A stretch of DNA of 64,000 nt. Origin: Aquatica leii (Eukaryota; Arthropoda; Insecta; Coleoptera; Lampyridae). Positions 45,605-56,127 of this stretch are shown piece by piece. The stretch covers positions 130,342,545 to 130,406,544 of the forward strand of contig CM069433.1 in the NCBI GenBank assembly GCA_035610365.1, written 5' to 3'. The translations under genes were made by a program, and so were the position numbers. Below the pieces are notes generated by a model. It did not search any database. It was given only the letters and a program-made list of their open reading frames with translations, and had not been told where the DNA came from. The first letter of the stretch is position 1. Every line of letters starts with the position of its first letter.

Positions 45605-47395
45605 TAAGGGGTGTTCGATAATCTGAGGTTAGATATCAGGAGCTAAACTTGTCGAAGGATTACTTCAGTGAGCGTCGCATTTGGCTCCAGAGAGTAGAGG
45701 ATGTTGTCGAGGAAGGGGTTTTGAAAGGGTGTCCGCAGGAGTCGATTTGCGGCCCGGCGGTGTAGAACATGATGACGAATGCACCTTTGAAAATTGAGAT
45801 GCGACGGCTGTGAATGTGTGGCTTATGCAGACGACTTAACACTTTTTGTGGAAGGTACGAACAGGGCAGCGTTGGAGAAAAAGAGTCAGGAGTAGCTGAA
45901 TTTGGTCAACGAAGGGAGAAGTGTCGGCATGAGTGTTTCGCAGTATAAGGTATAAGGGTATGATGTCTGCCTGTGCTTTGTACGCGTTGAGTGTGTGATA
46001 TCGTCCTCCGAATATTCAGATAATGGTTGTTTTACTGAACCGTGCGCCGAGGGTTGTCTTGTATGGAATGTTTCCGGTCTGTCGTGCAGTGTCGACTGAA
46101 GCCTTACATGTTCTTTTTGACGTCGTTCCGTGTGACTTAGAGGCTGGTATGCAAGGTGAGTTGTATGTTGTGCGAACGCGGATTCCGCGCGATCGGATTG
46201 ACCTGTTGAGCGAGATAGAGAGAGCTGAGAGGAGGAGTGTTGTTAAAAGGGTCTTGAAGAATAGAATTTTGGCATGTTGGCAGGATGGGTGGGATTTGTG
46301 TGAGAAAGGAAGAGTGACTTTTTGCTTGATAAGGAGTGCGCAGACGGTGGAGAGGTGTCCATGATTAGATATCGGTTCGGTAGTTTGTTTCCTTATGGGG
46401 CACGGTTGTTTCCTTACAGGACACGGTTGTTTGAATGGTTATTTAACTTGCATCGGTAGGGCGGAGAGTGCTTTGTGTTCGTGTGGTGAGGAGGATGAAG
46501 ATTAGCGACATGTGTTGTTCAGGTTCGGTTTGTATGTGGATCTTCGTGAGGGAGTTGGGTTGAGGTTTCCTTTAGGAGAAGTAGAGGTCGGTTTGGATCT
46601 CGGTGGGCTTTTGGCTGATGAAGCGACTTGCCGAAGATTTAGAGAGTATGCTGAGAGTGTGTTAGAACGTAAGAAGGCAGTGCCTTGAATCTTTAGATTT
46701 TGTGCTTCTTTTATAGGTGTGTGTTTTTGGGACGATGAGATTAATGAATGCAGTATCTAGCTAGGGACAAGTGTAGAGCTGTTAGAGTCCGCATTACCCG
46801 TAGTACCCTTGGACGCGGCACCACTGATCTCGAGCCAACAGGTTTAGCAAGCCTGCACAACTCTAGCCGGCATCACCTACGCCTCAGGTTACAGAACCTA
46901 GAATAGGTAGGAGTCAATTTGTATCTGATAAACTCCTTTCGAGAACTGCCTTTAAAAAGTCCAAGAGTAACTTTGTACGGTACCACGCGCGACTCGGAAG
47001 CCCCAAAATGTTGACCGTGGTCTTGTCAACGCTTGCGTGCCACACTACGTCCTTTTGTCCGATCATTTTGATTATGGACTTTTAGTGGCATGCTTGTTAG
47101 GGCGTGAAAACCCGAAAGTAAGAGCACGTTTATTGCTCGGGTTTATTGCTTAATCGGGATGACTTAAATAGTGGACCGTGTAATAACGTGCTTGACAAGA
47201 GACCTGTATATTGAAGCTAAATTGGCTAGGAGACATTTATAGACCGTTTACGGTCTCTCTTGTGTTGATCGAGCGTATCTCGATACGAGGTTGTGGAAAC
47301 CTGTGGTGTTTAAACCTAACGGTAGTGGCATTACGTTAAAGCACATGTAAGGATAGTCTTCCAGATCTTTTTCATATAGTTACTAGATAGTTAGA
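45605..47395 (+). mobile_element. R1-clade-type LINE, 3' half with long GC-rich 3' UTR
   Basis: The element starts inside the RT at GVFDNLRLDI (motif A remnant), then DYFSERRIWLQRVEDVVEE, GVLKGCPQESICGPAV (motif B, a Trp codon now TAG), CAYADDLTLFVEG-like residues in another frame (motif C) and SVSQYK. A 113-codon frame (46023-46364) continues LLNRAPRVVLYGMFPVCRAV, VPCDLEAGMQGELYVVR and ILACWQDGWDLCEKGRVT. The C-terminus has a CxCGEEDED.RHVLF zinc knuckle and ends ERKKAVP at 46688. Sequence from there to about 47395 is GC-richer than the flanks and non-coding, fitting a LINE 3' UTR. Phrases such as YFSERRIWLQRG and CPQGSICGP are typical of R1/TRAS-like elements. Several breaks; no poly-A tail or TSD seen. 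Confidence 0.75.
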
Positions 47396-48335
47396 TAAAA
47401 ATATAAAATGCGATCTGCAAAACAGGTTTTTGAAATAAATGAATATACAAATTCTAGTACAGGAATTTGTGATAACACAATAAAATTTTGTAGTTACATT
47501 TCAAAAACAAAACATAAACCAAAATCGTTTTTCAGTTTCAGGAACCTAAATGATTACTATATTGTATCGTCTACTATACTACTGTAAATTTGCGTACATA
47601 ACGCATTTGAAAAATAAACCCCTCTTGAAAATTTATTGGCTTGCTTAATAGAAAAAACACACAAAAGGCCGGATCGTTCATAAATGACTTACCGATGCAA
47701 ATACGTAGACTTTAATACAGATTTCTACATGACAATTTGCCATAAAAAAATCCGTACTGCGCTTGGGATAGTTATTGTTATAGAAACCAAAATCCCAAAT
47801 TGTGTTTTCTGTTTTTAAAATACAAACATTATATCTAAAGAATCAAAAATGCTAGCTAATGAGTTAAAAGTGAGACCACAATCGGCTATTTGAGGAGTAG
47901 GCAAAAGATTGTTATGTTATAGTTGCCATTTTGTGAGTATCTTCTGAAACACTATAACACTACGCCAAATAATCGTTTTTTGCACCATTTAATTTAATTA
48001 CCGAAAGGTAATAAATCTCAAATGCTCTACCGTAAGTTCTCAATATTTATTAACGATCAATTGTGCTCAAGAAATCCATCAACCATCAATGCCAAAACAA
48101 AAGGTGACTATAAGGGCGCCAAGAACGATAATTAATTTTTTTAAATAGTAGCCAATTTTCAGGAGTTATGGTTGCTCTCGCTCTAGAAGCAACAGCAGGA
48201 TTGAGAATCGGTACACCAACACTAACGGCAACCAAGACCCAGTTGGATACCCAAAACAAACCCACTAGACAATCCCAACAAAATAAGATTATAGATAAAT
48301 TATATATTGTTAACCTCGAAATATAGTAATAACAA
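47396..48335. other. AT-rich spacer
   Basis: No supported gene. A 97-codon leftward frame at 48086-48379 has no known motif. Confidence 0.5.
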
Positions 48336-48661
48336 ACGTGCATATAATAACCACATAAATAATTTGACGTATCTATCAATAAGTAAATATAGATGAGGGT
48401 GATAAGGAAGATGATAACGATGAGGTCGGTGATGACGGTAATTACACAAACTGTATGAATAATGATTAAATTTGATTGAACAAGATTGCCTTCAATACGA
48501 CTAACGTGTATATAACTACATAAATAATTTGGCGTATGTATTAATAAGTAACTATAGATGAGGGTGATAAGGAGGATGATAACGATGAGGTCGGTAATTA
48601 CGGTAATTACACAAACTGTATGAATAATGATTAGATTTGGTTTAACAAGATTACCTTCAAT
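48336..48661. repeat. tandem duplication, 165-bp period, two copies
   Basis: Copy 1 (about 48336-48496) and copy 2 (about 48503-48661) share TAAATAATTTG(A/G)CGTAT, TAGATGAGGGTGATAAGGA, GATGATAACGATGAGGTCGG, TACACAAACTGTATGAATAA and ACCTTCAAT-like ends, with scattered substitutions. The period measured from the TAAATAATTT anchors (48356 and 48521) is 165 bases. No coding function. Confidence 0.85.
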
Positions 48662-49755
48662 TATGGTCTGCTATACGCAAAGAAACAGTAATAAAATTGG
48701 CCAAAAGTAAGTTTTGTGACTGCAAGGACAAGGGACTAAATGAAGCGCTTCCTTTAGATCTACCCAGTGTGGTACTCGGTATAGTACCTGATATATCTAG
48801 TAAACTTCTGGGGTAGTTCTTGTTTTCACCTTACACAGTAGGTCTAGTTTGCAATAGTAGTTCACCCGTACAAGGCAGCATAACCTTTCTTTAAGTGAAT
48901 AACTTTATGAATTTACAGAACTTACATGTGATTATTAATGGCGATAATACTCTATGCTAAATTCAAATTTGAATTTTGTCAAAATATAAATTTCATGTTT
49001 GAAATACTTAAGAAATATCGAAGTTTATGCCCCATAAACGTTATTAAAAGAAACACTTATTTGGATTCGAAAATCTAACAATGCATTAATATACTGAGGA
49101 TTTTATTTAAAATAACAGGGCTTTAATACTTCTATGGTTTTTAAAACACCCTGTATAATATGAAAATAATTTTAAAAGTAACCATAATATACTTTTTTCC
49201 ACTACTAGTTGTATAGGCTTTCATTATTACCTATAATAGTAGGTCGTGAAGTTGTACTTTTTTAAGCGCAGGTAAATAATATTTTATTATTAATCAGTGG
49301 TTAATAATGAACATATTTACATTTTCTGATATTACTAAACAGTTTCAAAAAAAAAGTTTACGAAACTGCGTACCAAGAGCAAGAGATTTTATTTAATGCT
49401 AATTTAAGTTTTCAAATCGTTCAATTAATAAATTAATTTGATTTTAAAAAGTAAGTTATTTGAAGTTCGCGCTTGATTAAATGTGAATATTATTGAGTTA
49501 AATATGTTTTAGATATAATCAATGCTTAAAATAATAATGTTTTTAAACAATTTAAGCAACTTTAGCAATAAAAACTTACGTTATCTGTTTATTTTTGTGT
49601 TTTAAATCACAATGAAGAATTACGTCAAAACTAATTCTATTAAACTAATGACAAATGTCTGACTTGATTTTTAATTTAAAATTAATATCTTAAATTTTAA
49701 ATTTGATTTAGTAACAGGTAGAAAGGTTTTAAGAATTCTAGTAGTGGAAAAAATT
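48662..49755. other. AT-rich spacer
   Basis: Contains a lone AACACCCTGTATAAT (49146-49160), which looks like one terminus of a Tc1/mariner-type element without a convincing partner. Otherwise nothing recognised. Confidence 0.5.
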
Positions 49756-49866
49756 GTATATATACCACGGTTGAGAAGTTCGTTATAACCTGCGCAATTT
49801 ATATATAAATATAATCTATCGCTTAGGTTATAATTATACATTTCTCAACCTTGATATATAATATAC
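49756..49866. repeat. 111-bp foldback repeat, MITE-like
   Basis: Left arm 49756-49795 contains GTATATATACCACGGTTGAG and GTTATAACCTGCGC; right arm 49821-49866 contains GCTTAGGTTATAATTATAC and TTTCTCAACCTTGATATATA, reverse complements with a few mismatches and a short AT-rich loop. Confidence 0.75.
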
Positions 49867-52205
49867 TATTATGTATCCCAAAAGTGAAATGTTTTGAAAG
49901 TCACGTATTTTGGCCACAATATTTCAAGTCGTATAGCGTGAATAGCCCTGTATATACGAAATTAATACTTTTCTTTTGAATACTAGTTTGTAAGCTACCC
50001 ACAAGTCATCATTATAGAAAACTAACAGAATCACATTCGAACTGACCAATAATAACATTTTGCCTACTTTACAAATGGTTGATTTTGGCTTCATTTTTTT
50101 TTGTATCCAGTTGATGTTCGAGTTAACGATTTAGTATATTAGTAGTAACGATAAACATTCTTGTAAAAAATATTTATAACTGTGACATTTAGATATTTGT
50201 CCATGATAATCAGTAATTCTATTGAGTGCCGTAATAGTCAATCTATATATTTTTTCAAGTGGTTGTTTTGTTTTTTATGAGTTTTTTTATCGATATTCAG
50301 TTATTTGTTTTATACTTATTTTTAAATTAAATGATAAATAATCAAATGTATCTTTAGTGATTGGTAGATACTACTACTTAGGTCGAAGTTGTCTACTGTC
50401 CGTAGTGTTTTGCCGTTTGTTGTTTTTATTTTACAATTTCATCAATCTTGCTTTCGTTTTATGTTTCGAATTAAAAAAATATTTTATACATAAACTATTT
50501 TTGTCGTATTAGTTTTTTTAGTGTTTTTATTCTTTGCAATACCTTCATTACATTTGATTTGTTGATTTTAATTTCTTATTGAGAAAGTCAGCAAAAGCAA
50601 TTAAATCTAATAAAAAACAAACTAATTTGTTACATAAAGTTATTGATCAAAAGAACATGCGTGGACTTTGTAAGTTGTAAATTAAATTGATGTTGTGTCT
50701 TGTTATTCATTGTCTGAGTGGGTATATATTAAATTGACAAAGTAAAGTAAATATATTTTAGTAACAATAGAAAAATAATTTATTTTAAAGATAATTTAAA
50801 GATAAATGTTAGTTTTACTTGAACTTAATTATTCAAAAAAGTTTAAGCATTAATGGCATATGCTAAAATTCAAACATTTTTTTTTTGTTTAAAGATAATT
50901 GCAAGTAATCTCCTCGCAAACGTTAATGTTGTTTTATTTTTTTTTTGAAATATTCTTTTTGTAATATAGTATCACATATTGCAATAGATTATTTATTTGG
51001 TGTTACTTTAGAACAACGTTAATATCTTATGTATTGTCGACAATGCATCACACAACGGAACATCCTCTAAGACAAAGATCAACCTTCTTGGAAAGGACAC
51101 AAACACTTACCCCGAGTAATAACGAAATCAATCAAGCGGCAACGGAAAGATATGGTCCGTTAATTACGGTAATCGCCAATGATATAAATATCGTCACTTA
51201 AACTTTTTTCTTCAGTGGCATTTACCACTCTAAAGATGCAACCTGCCATGTCTTGCGAAACGTCAGTTTGTTTAGGTTTACGAACGACAATACGGCAAAG
51301 GCCAAGTTCTACTTCTTGTTTTAGCTCTCAATCAGAGACTAGGACCAAGCCTAAAAAGTCTGGGTGTTTAACTACGACGCGGTCTTAGTCGAAAGTCGTT
51401 TATAATCATAAACAATATAACGGCGAAAGCTTAAGTTTTTATTTTATTTTTGGTGTCAGCAAATTGCTCAAAAAAACTCAGTATGGTTGTATCTACCCCT
51501 ATTACGTGATGAATGTACCTCAATCCTGGGGTACATTCAATCAAATGCAATGTTTTTGAAAATACAAAAATACAAAATATTTTACTTTTATTTGAATTAC
51601 GCCATGGTTTATGATCGTAAAGACTGACAGTAAGAGATATACCACGACATAGATTTCAAAACACCCATTTTCGGAAAGTTTACAACCAACGTATTTTTCT
51701 GTGTAAGAACAATGATTTGTGATAACTTTCCAGATCTTCACACAGTATTTTAAGCAGTCTACACTAGAAACATTCTTTCTTAATAGTCTTAATAATTTAA
51801 AAAAATTTTAATTTATAGCAGCATCAGAAACCAATGGTCACATAAATTGGTGTTTTTTGGAATTTGTTTTTATAAATTCGTAGATAAAAGTCAGAAGTAC
51901 TTAAATAGTCTAAAAGGTTTTTTTTTAATGTTTAATTTTTTAATTAACTTATTTTGTATGAGAGCGCTAATTTTCAAATTTTTCAAATTGCTGAAACTCT
52001 TTTTTTTTAAATGGCACCCTGAATTTCTTTCAACTGTTTCTAATGTAGTTTTTAATTCTCTATCGATTTGCTCTAGTATTTTTTTGTTTTAACATCTACA
52101 GTTATGGAAATATTAATAAATTTTCATTTAAATCACAACAAGCATATATTAATTAAGCAGGTTTATTCTAGTAGCCTTTGTTTCTATTAAACAAAAAACA
52201 TAAAG
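49867..52205. other. AT-rich stretch, one more complex segment
   Basis: 51035-51400 is GC-richer and non-repetitive. A 45-codon rightward frame from ATG 51044 (HHTTEHPLRQRSTFLERTQ...) has no family I can name and no clear splice context. The rest is AT-rich with poly-T runs. Confidence 0.4.
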
Positions 52206-52214
52206 AGGGAGACC

Positions 52215-52625
52215 ATTCAAAAACCAAAAAAAATAAAAGTAAAAGTATTATAACAAGTGTTCAAATTTTGCCCATTTTGTTGTAGGCACGTTTCAAGTCT
52301 TTGCCGTAAAGATTCACACACATTTTGTAACATCTCGCGTGTGACATTAAAAAATGCGGTTTCTATTCTGCTTTTCATTGCGTCTTGTGTAGTAGGATCT
52401 TCTTGAAATACGTAATCTTTTACAAACCCTCATAAAAAGAGATTCATGACTTTAAGATCCGGGGATCTTGCCGGCCATGGCATAGGACCTTCTGGGCTCC
52501 AAATATCTGTCTACATTTTAATGACCATCAAAGAAGTAAGGACCTATGATAAAATCATCCACAATTCCTCTCCATACATTGACCGTTCATCTATGTTGAT
52601 GATTCAGCACTCTTAAAATATAAGG
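52215..52625 (-). pseudogene. DUF4817-type Tc1/mariner relative, C-terminal fragment
   Basis: Leftward from about 52620: NHQHR.TVNVWRGIVDDFII and GPYFFDG (strand before the second catalytic Asp), a deletion, then MPWPARSPDLKVMNLFL, the block carrying the last catalytic acidic residue, DYVFQEDPTTQDAMKSRIE, FFNVTREMLQNVCESL and RLETCLQQNGQNLN, the family C-terminus. The QHDG block is gone. It is the fifth DUF4817-type relic in the window and differs from the others in wording, so several subfamilies invaded this genome. Confidence 0.7.
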
Positions 52626-52636
52626 ATTTATATTAT

Positions 52637-53215
52637 TGTTACGTATTTATTATTAAAAACTAATTTATTTAAACGACTAAAAATATGATTTACTTATGCT
52701 AAAAATATGTACACTTTTAAATTAACCGAACTAATAAAATCTAATAATATTTAATAAAAACACTTACAGCATAATTTATATCACTTACAAGAAGATAAGA
52801 TAACGTCCTCGGATAGCCTCACACTTGTTTACACTAATAATCACGTACACGATTATTCTCGGTATATTTATGTAGACACACGCGTGCTAACGATTTATTT
52901 CCACTTGATAATCTTCTTAACACTGCTGCATTCGCATTCCAGCAATAACTGACCTACGATTTCTTTCTTCGGTATTTATAGACATCGGCGAATCTTTCTC
53001 GAGCGTTCCCTACTTTTCGCTATATCTTCTAGAAAATGGATAACAGCTTCTAGAAGGCTTTTGCATTTGTAAATAATTTCTCGAACGTTTCATTATCATA
53101 GTAATGATAATTACGACGATTTACTCGGTCATTACTATGAAAGGTAGCTTCCTCGGTAAATAAAACAGTGGATAGTTTATTAAACATCCACACGCAAAAA
53201 GTTCTTCAAGACTTA
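52637..53215 (-). repeat. LTR-like region, probable solo LTR
   Basis: On the minus strand this reads as a typical LTR: core promoter at 52980-52947, AATAAA at about 52902-52897, and the end ATACGTAACA at 52646-52637, the same terminal sequence as the solo LTR that ends at 60503. The upstream limit is uncertain. One option is TGAAACG at 53092, giving a TTAT duplication (52633-52636 and 53093-53096); similar-looking sequence runs on to about 53215. No internal retroelement sequence adjoins it. Confidence 0.5.
52947..52980 (-). promoter_or_regulatory. core promoter: TATA box and TCAGTT initiator
   Basis: TATAAATA (52980-52973) is followed 28 bases after its first T by TCAGTT (52952-52947), placing the TATA box at -30 relative to the A of the initiator at 52950. 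This is the canonical arthropod arrangement and sits where an LTR would have its U3/R boundary. Confidence 0.6.
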
Positions 53216-53266
53216 AAATCCCCTATTGTCAACTTTTGACGGAGATGCAGATAAGGATGATTATAA

Positions 53267-53363
53267 CTAGTTTTATTTTTCGTTTAGGAGCGACAAAACA
53301 AACCACTGAATACTATTTATATGGCTACGTTTCGTGGTGCACGTAAGCACTTCATCAAGCCAA
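53267..53363 (-). repeat. Penelope-type terminal repeat, hammerhead-like unit 1
   Basis: The minus strand holds TTGATGA (53358-53352; canonical CTGATGA with one change), a possible stem AGTGC...GCACCAC, and GAAACGTAGCCAT (53333-53321), then CAGTGGTTTGTTTTGTCGC. The tract from TAGGAG to ACGTTTCG recurs at 55182-55232 and inverted at 55230-55290. Box order is that of hammerhead ribozymes in Penelope-like element termini. Confidence 0.55.
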
Positions 53364-53549
53364 CAAATCAATTACAGTAGAACAATCCAACTGACCACGA
53401 ACATGGGCAATCTACACTAAAAACAACTATTTAATAAATAGTAACACAAAAATAATTGAAACATGAAAATGACAATAATTAAAATAATTAAAAACAACAA
53501 GGGACATGAAATGTAATAGCGAAGGCTTCCACGGCTGTAGTTTATACTA

Positions 53550-53670
53550 AGATAAGAATGTCTTCCGAGTTTGGAACGTATTGTTGTAAGCGAAGTTGCC
53601 AACGTTTCGCCCACTTTCTTCTTCTTCTTTCCATTTCTCAAAAGTTAGGTAATCAACTTGTGAACCAAGA
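53550..53670 (-). repeat. Penelope-type terminal repeat, tail segment
   Basis: The minus strand reads GCGAAACGTTGGCAACTTCG, then TTACAACAATACGTTCCAAA and CGGAAGACATTC, clearly related to the plus strand at 62545-62610. At its other side lies GTTAGGTAATCAACTTGTGA onwards (53645-53670), 26 bases repeated exactly at 54088-54113. Confidence 0.65.
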
Positions 53671-53688
53671 TAGAATCTAAATTCTGAA

Positions 53689-53689
<1 letters not shown>

Positions 53690-53722
<33 letters not shown>
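53690..53722. repeat. (AAT)n microsatellite
   Basis: About eleven AAT units in an otherwise unique AT-rich context between two copies of the 26-bp repeat. Confidence 0.9.
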
Positions 53723-54087
53723 TTTATTGTGTAAATAAAATAACATTTATTAATACACAAAAGGACAAGGTTCGGTATACCGTTCTTCCACCCTGCCTAT
53801 AAGAACCATAATTTAAATATAACATGTTCTAGAACATTAACTTAATCTTAAATAACATATTTAACATTGAATTAAACATTTAACTTAACGCATTTCTTAA
53901 AACTAAAACCTAAAAAATTATTCTATAATACCTGAGCTTTAGTTATTATCTTTTATCAACTGTTTTACACATTGTTTAAAAGTTTTTTCTGTTAAAACTA
54001 ATAAATGAATAACAAAATTTAAAAGGTAAGAAAGAAAACGATAAACATGAAAAAGCAAACGAAAATCTAACAAAGAACCACTACAGA

Positions 54088-54235
54088 GTTAGGTAATCAA
54101 CTTGTGAACCAAGCCAGATTCTAAACTCCATAGAAGTGAATGGCGTCTCATCCTTGATCTTCACCTGTATCGGTCAAAATAAATCGATTTTTCTGGCTAC
54201 GTTTCGTTAGTGATTGCGCCAACTTCATCAGTCCA
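54088..54235 (-). repeat. Penelope-type terminal repeat, hammerhead-like unit 2
   Basis: The minus strand has CTGATGA (54231-54225), then A and a five-pair stem GTTGG/CTAAC around an eight-base loop, then GAAACGTAGCCAG (54205-54193). The boxes are exact matches to the hammerhead core consensus CUGANGA...GAAA, with an extra A between the first box and the stem. The same copy carries the 26-bp repeat shared with 53645-53670. Confidence 0.6.
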
Positions 54236-54239
54236 ATCT

Positions 54240-55165
54240 ATATTAAATGATAATTATACTTTAATGATAAAAGCATTACATTCATGAAACATAGTGAAAT
54301 TATCAATATAATTAAAAACTTAGGAACTAGAATAAATTACAATTATAGCAAAGAATAAAAAACAAGAACTACTAAATACCTTATCTGTTCACTAATATTA
54401 CAATATGTTGAATAGAATTACTCAACCAAAAACGTTAAATTTTTGTTTAAACATACAAGTAGTTAACATTAAATAATAGTAAAGGACAAAGACATTTATC
54501 TTATTTGACACAAAAATAACCCACACAAAAGATGAAGTGCAATGAGCGAATGAATATAATGTACACTTGATAAATGATAACAGTGAGGAATTATATTTGT
54601 AATGTTAAGGTTATTGTATTTGCTATAAAAATTTATTTGAATGAACATGTTAATGAATGCGTTTGAATTTGCGTATAATTATTTCCTAACAAAGCCGATA
54701 ATTTGGCGTCGTTAGGTAGTACCGATAACACTGTTGTTGTTAACTATGGTGCAGTTTTTGTATTTTTGCAACTGTGATGTCAATATAATCTACTATGACC
54801 GTTGCGTCATATACGCACACGTCAATGCAGTTGTCCCATGGCATTGACTTTCAAATGAAGAAGCGACCAAACAAAAAATAATTACCGTTTGTAGAGGATA
54901 AAACAGCAGCAGCTAGTCTGGAAAGCAAACGCATCTTTCAGACTTGGTAAAAAATTGTGATGTAGATGAGCTTGGTTTTGTGGTGGGTAGTAGTTCTAAG
55001 ATGATCGATGAGTTATCTATGCTGCCATCCTGTTCTTAAATTGGACTGTAGCTAAAGATCGTTGAAGTCAGTCTTGTTCACGATAAATGCTGTCAATGAA
55101 AACTGTTACGTTACGATCATTGATGTTAACTTCGTAAGTTTTTCCTGAACTTAACTAAAATTGTT
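54240..55165. other. AT-rich spacer within the Penelope-type repeat cluster
   Basis: No gene recognised. 54830-55130 is more complex but shows no coding frame longer than about 30 codons with recognisable content. Confidence 0.4.
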
Positions 55166-55296
55166 ACTATATAGTTTTTCTTTAGGAGAGACAAATAAAC
55201 CACTAAAGATATTTTTTTATGGCAACGTTTCGTGCAACGTAGCCATAAAAAATATTTTGAGTGGTTTATTTTCCCTCCCAAAGGAGAACTATATTG
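55166..55296. repeat. head-to-head inverted pair of the hammerhead-associated repeat
   Basis: Two copies face each other around about 55231: the left arm has ATAGTTTTTCTTTAGGAG, AAATAAACCACTAAAG and TTATGGCAACGTTTCG; the right arm is its reverse complement with a few differences (GTAGCCATAAAAAATATTTT, GAGTGGTTTATTTTCC, AAAGGAGAACTATAT). Each arm is about 65 bases. The transcript of either strand would form a long hairpin. Confidence 0.75.
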
Positions 55297-55299
55297 TAA

Positions 55300-55862
55300 A
55301 GAATTTAATTAAACTCACTATTAAAGTAGAACTAAAACAACATTACCTATGAATCTTTTTCGTGAACGTTTCAGCACTTCGTTATTGCCGATTGATAGAT
55401 CTTGGATTTGGTTACGCACAGTGTTAATAAAAACACATTGAAGATTAAATGTTTTGACTACCTTCACCTTTATTAATAAAAGTTTTATAAACGATTTAGA
55501 ATGGATATGAAGTTTACCAATAAAAATCGTGTCACCTTGAAAGTAAAATAAACATTTTGTTTAATTTGTTTGGCTGCTTTCAACTAATTACTTCCTCCTA
55601 CATCAAACATTCGCTGATTGTAATTTTGTAATTTAAGCTAATTTTCAACTAAAAATTAAGATTATTATTTTTTACTTTAATGAAAAAACTAAACATTATA
55701 TTCTCACAATAAACATTTTATTTTTTGCTTTTGTAAACCGTCTTTCTCAGTTTTTGAGAGATTTTGAGAATTTGGAGGCCTCGTACTGTCTATTCGAACA
55801 ATAAAATGTCGTATTCAACTAGTTGCTGTTGTATTCAACTAGTTGCTAGTTGGAAAAAAATT
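55300..55862. other. AT-rich spacer with a short tandem repeat
   Basis: GTATTCAACTAGTTGCT occurs twice with a 20-base period (55811-55827, 55831-55847). No gene seen. Confidence 0.6.
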
Positions 55863-56127
55863 ATGGATAAAAGTTAATTAGGCAAAAACTCAAAAAGTTG
55901 TAAGTAATAATTACCTAAACAGTGAAAATAGTTATTTATTTAACGAGTTCCTATCTAAATTTGGCGTTTTGTTCCCTCGTAGACTTTTAAAGCTCTCGTT
56001 TCTCTCGGGTTTAAAAATCCCCACTAGCAAAAAAAACAATTTACGCAGGAATTCGTTAAATAGATAACTGTTTAGATAATTATTACTTACAACTTTTTGA
56101 GTTTTTGCCTAATTAATTTTTGTCTAT
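55863..56127. repeat. 265-bp foldback element
   Basis: Left arm (55863-55960) and right arm (56036-56127) are reverse complements over about 90 bases with few mismatches; the innermost anchors are TTAATTAGGCAAAAACTCAA, AAGTTGTAAGTAATAATTA and TTTAACGA(G/A)TTCCT. The unpaired centre (about 55965-56035) is GC-richer, with CTCGTAGACTTTTAAAGCTC. It is the longest inverted repeat in the window and has no coding capacity: a MITE or foldback transposon. Confidence 0.85.

Noticed and set aside
45660..45842. Leftward 60-codon frame in the GC-rich island
   Set aside because: Antisense to the R1-type LINE RT.
46689..47395. GC-rich block as rRNA or tRNA sequence
   Set aside because: No tRNA cloverleaf or recognisable 28S/18S segment; position fits a LINE 3' UTR.
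48086..48379. Leftward 97-codon frame (WVSNWVLVAVSVGVPILNPA) as a membrane protein
   Set aside because: No family recognised; overlaps the tandem duplication edge; likely chance.
49118..49960. ACAGGGCT at 49115-49122 and AGCCCTGT near 49950 as a terminal repeat pair
   Set aside because: Only about nine matching bases and no transposase between them; too weak.
51044..51180. 45-codon frame beginning MHHTTEH as a host exon
   Set aside because: No homology recognised and no splice donor in frame that would support it.
53690..53722. AAT run as a CRISPR-like or satellite array
   Set aside because: A simple microsatellite with no spacers.
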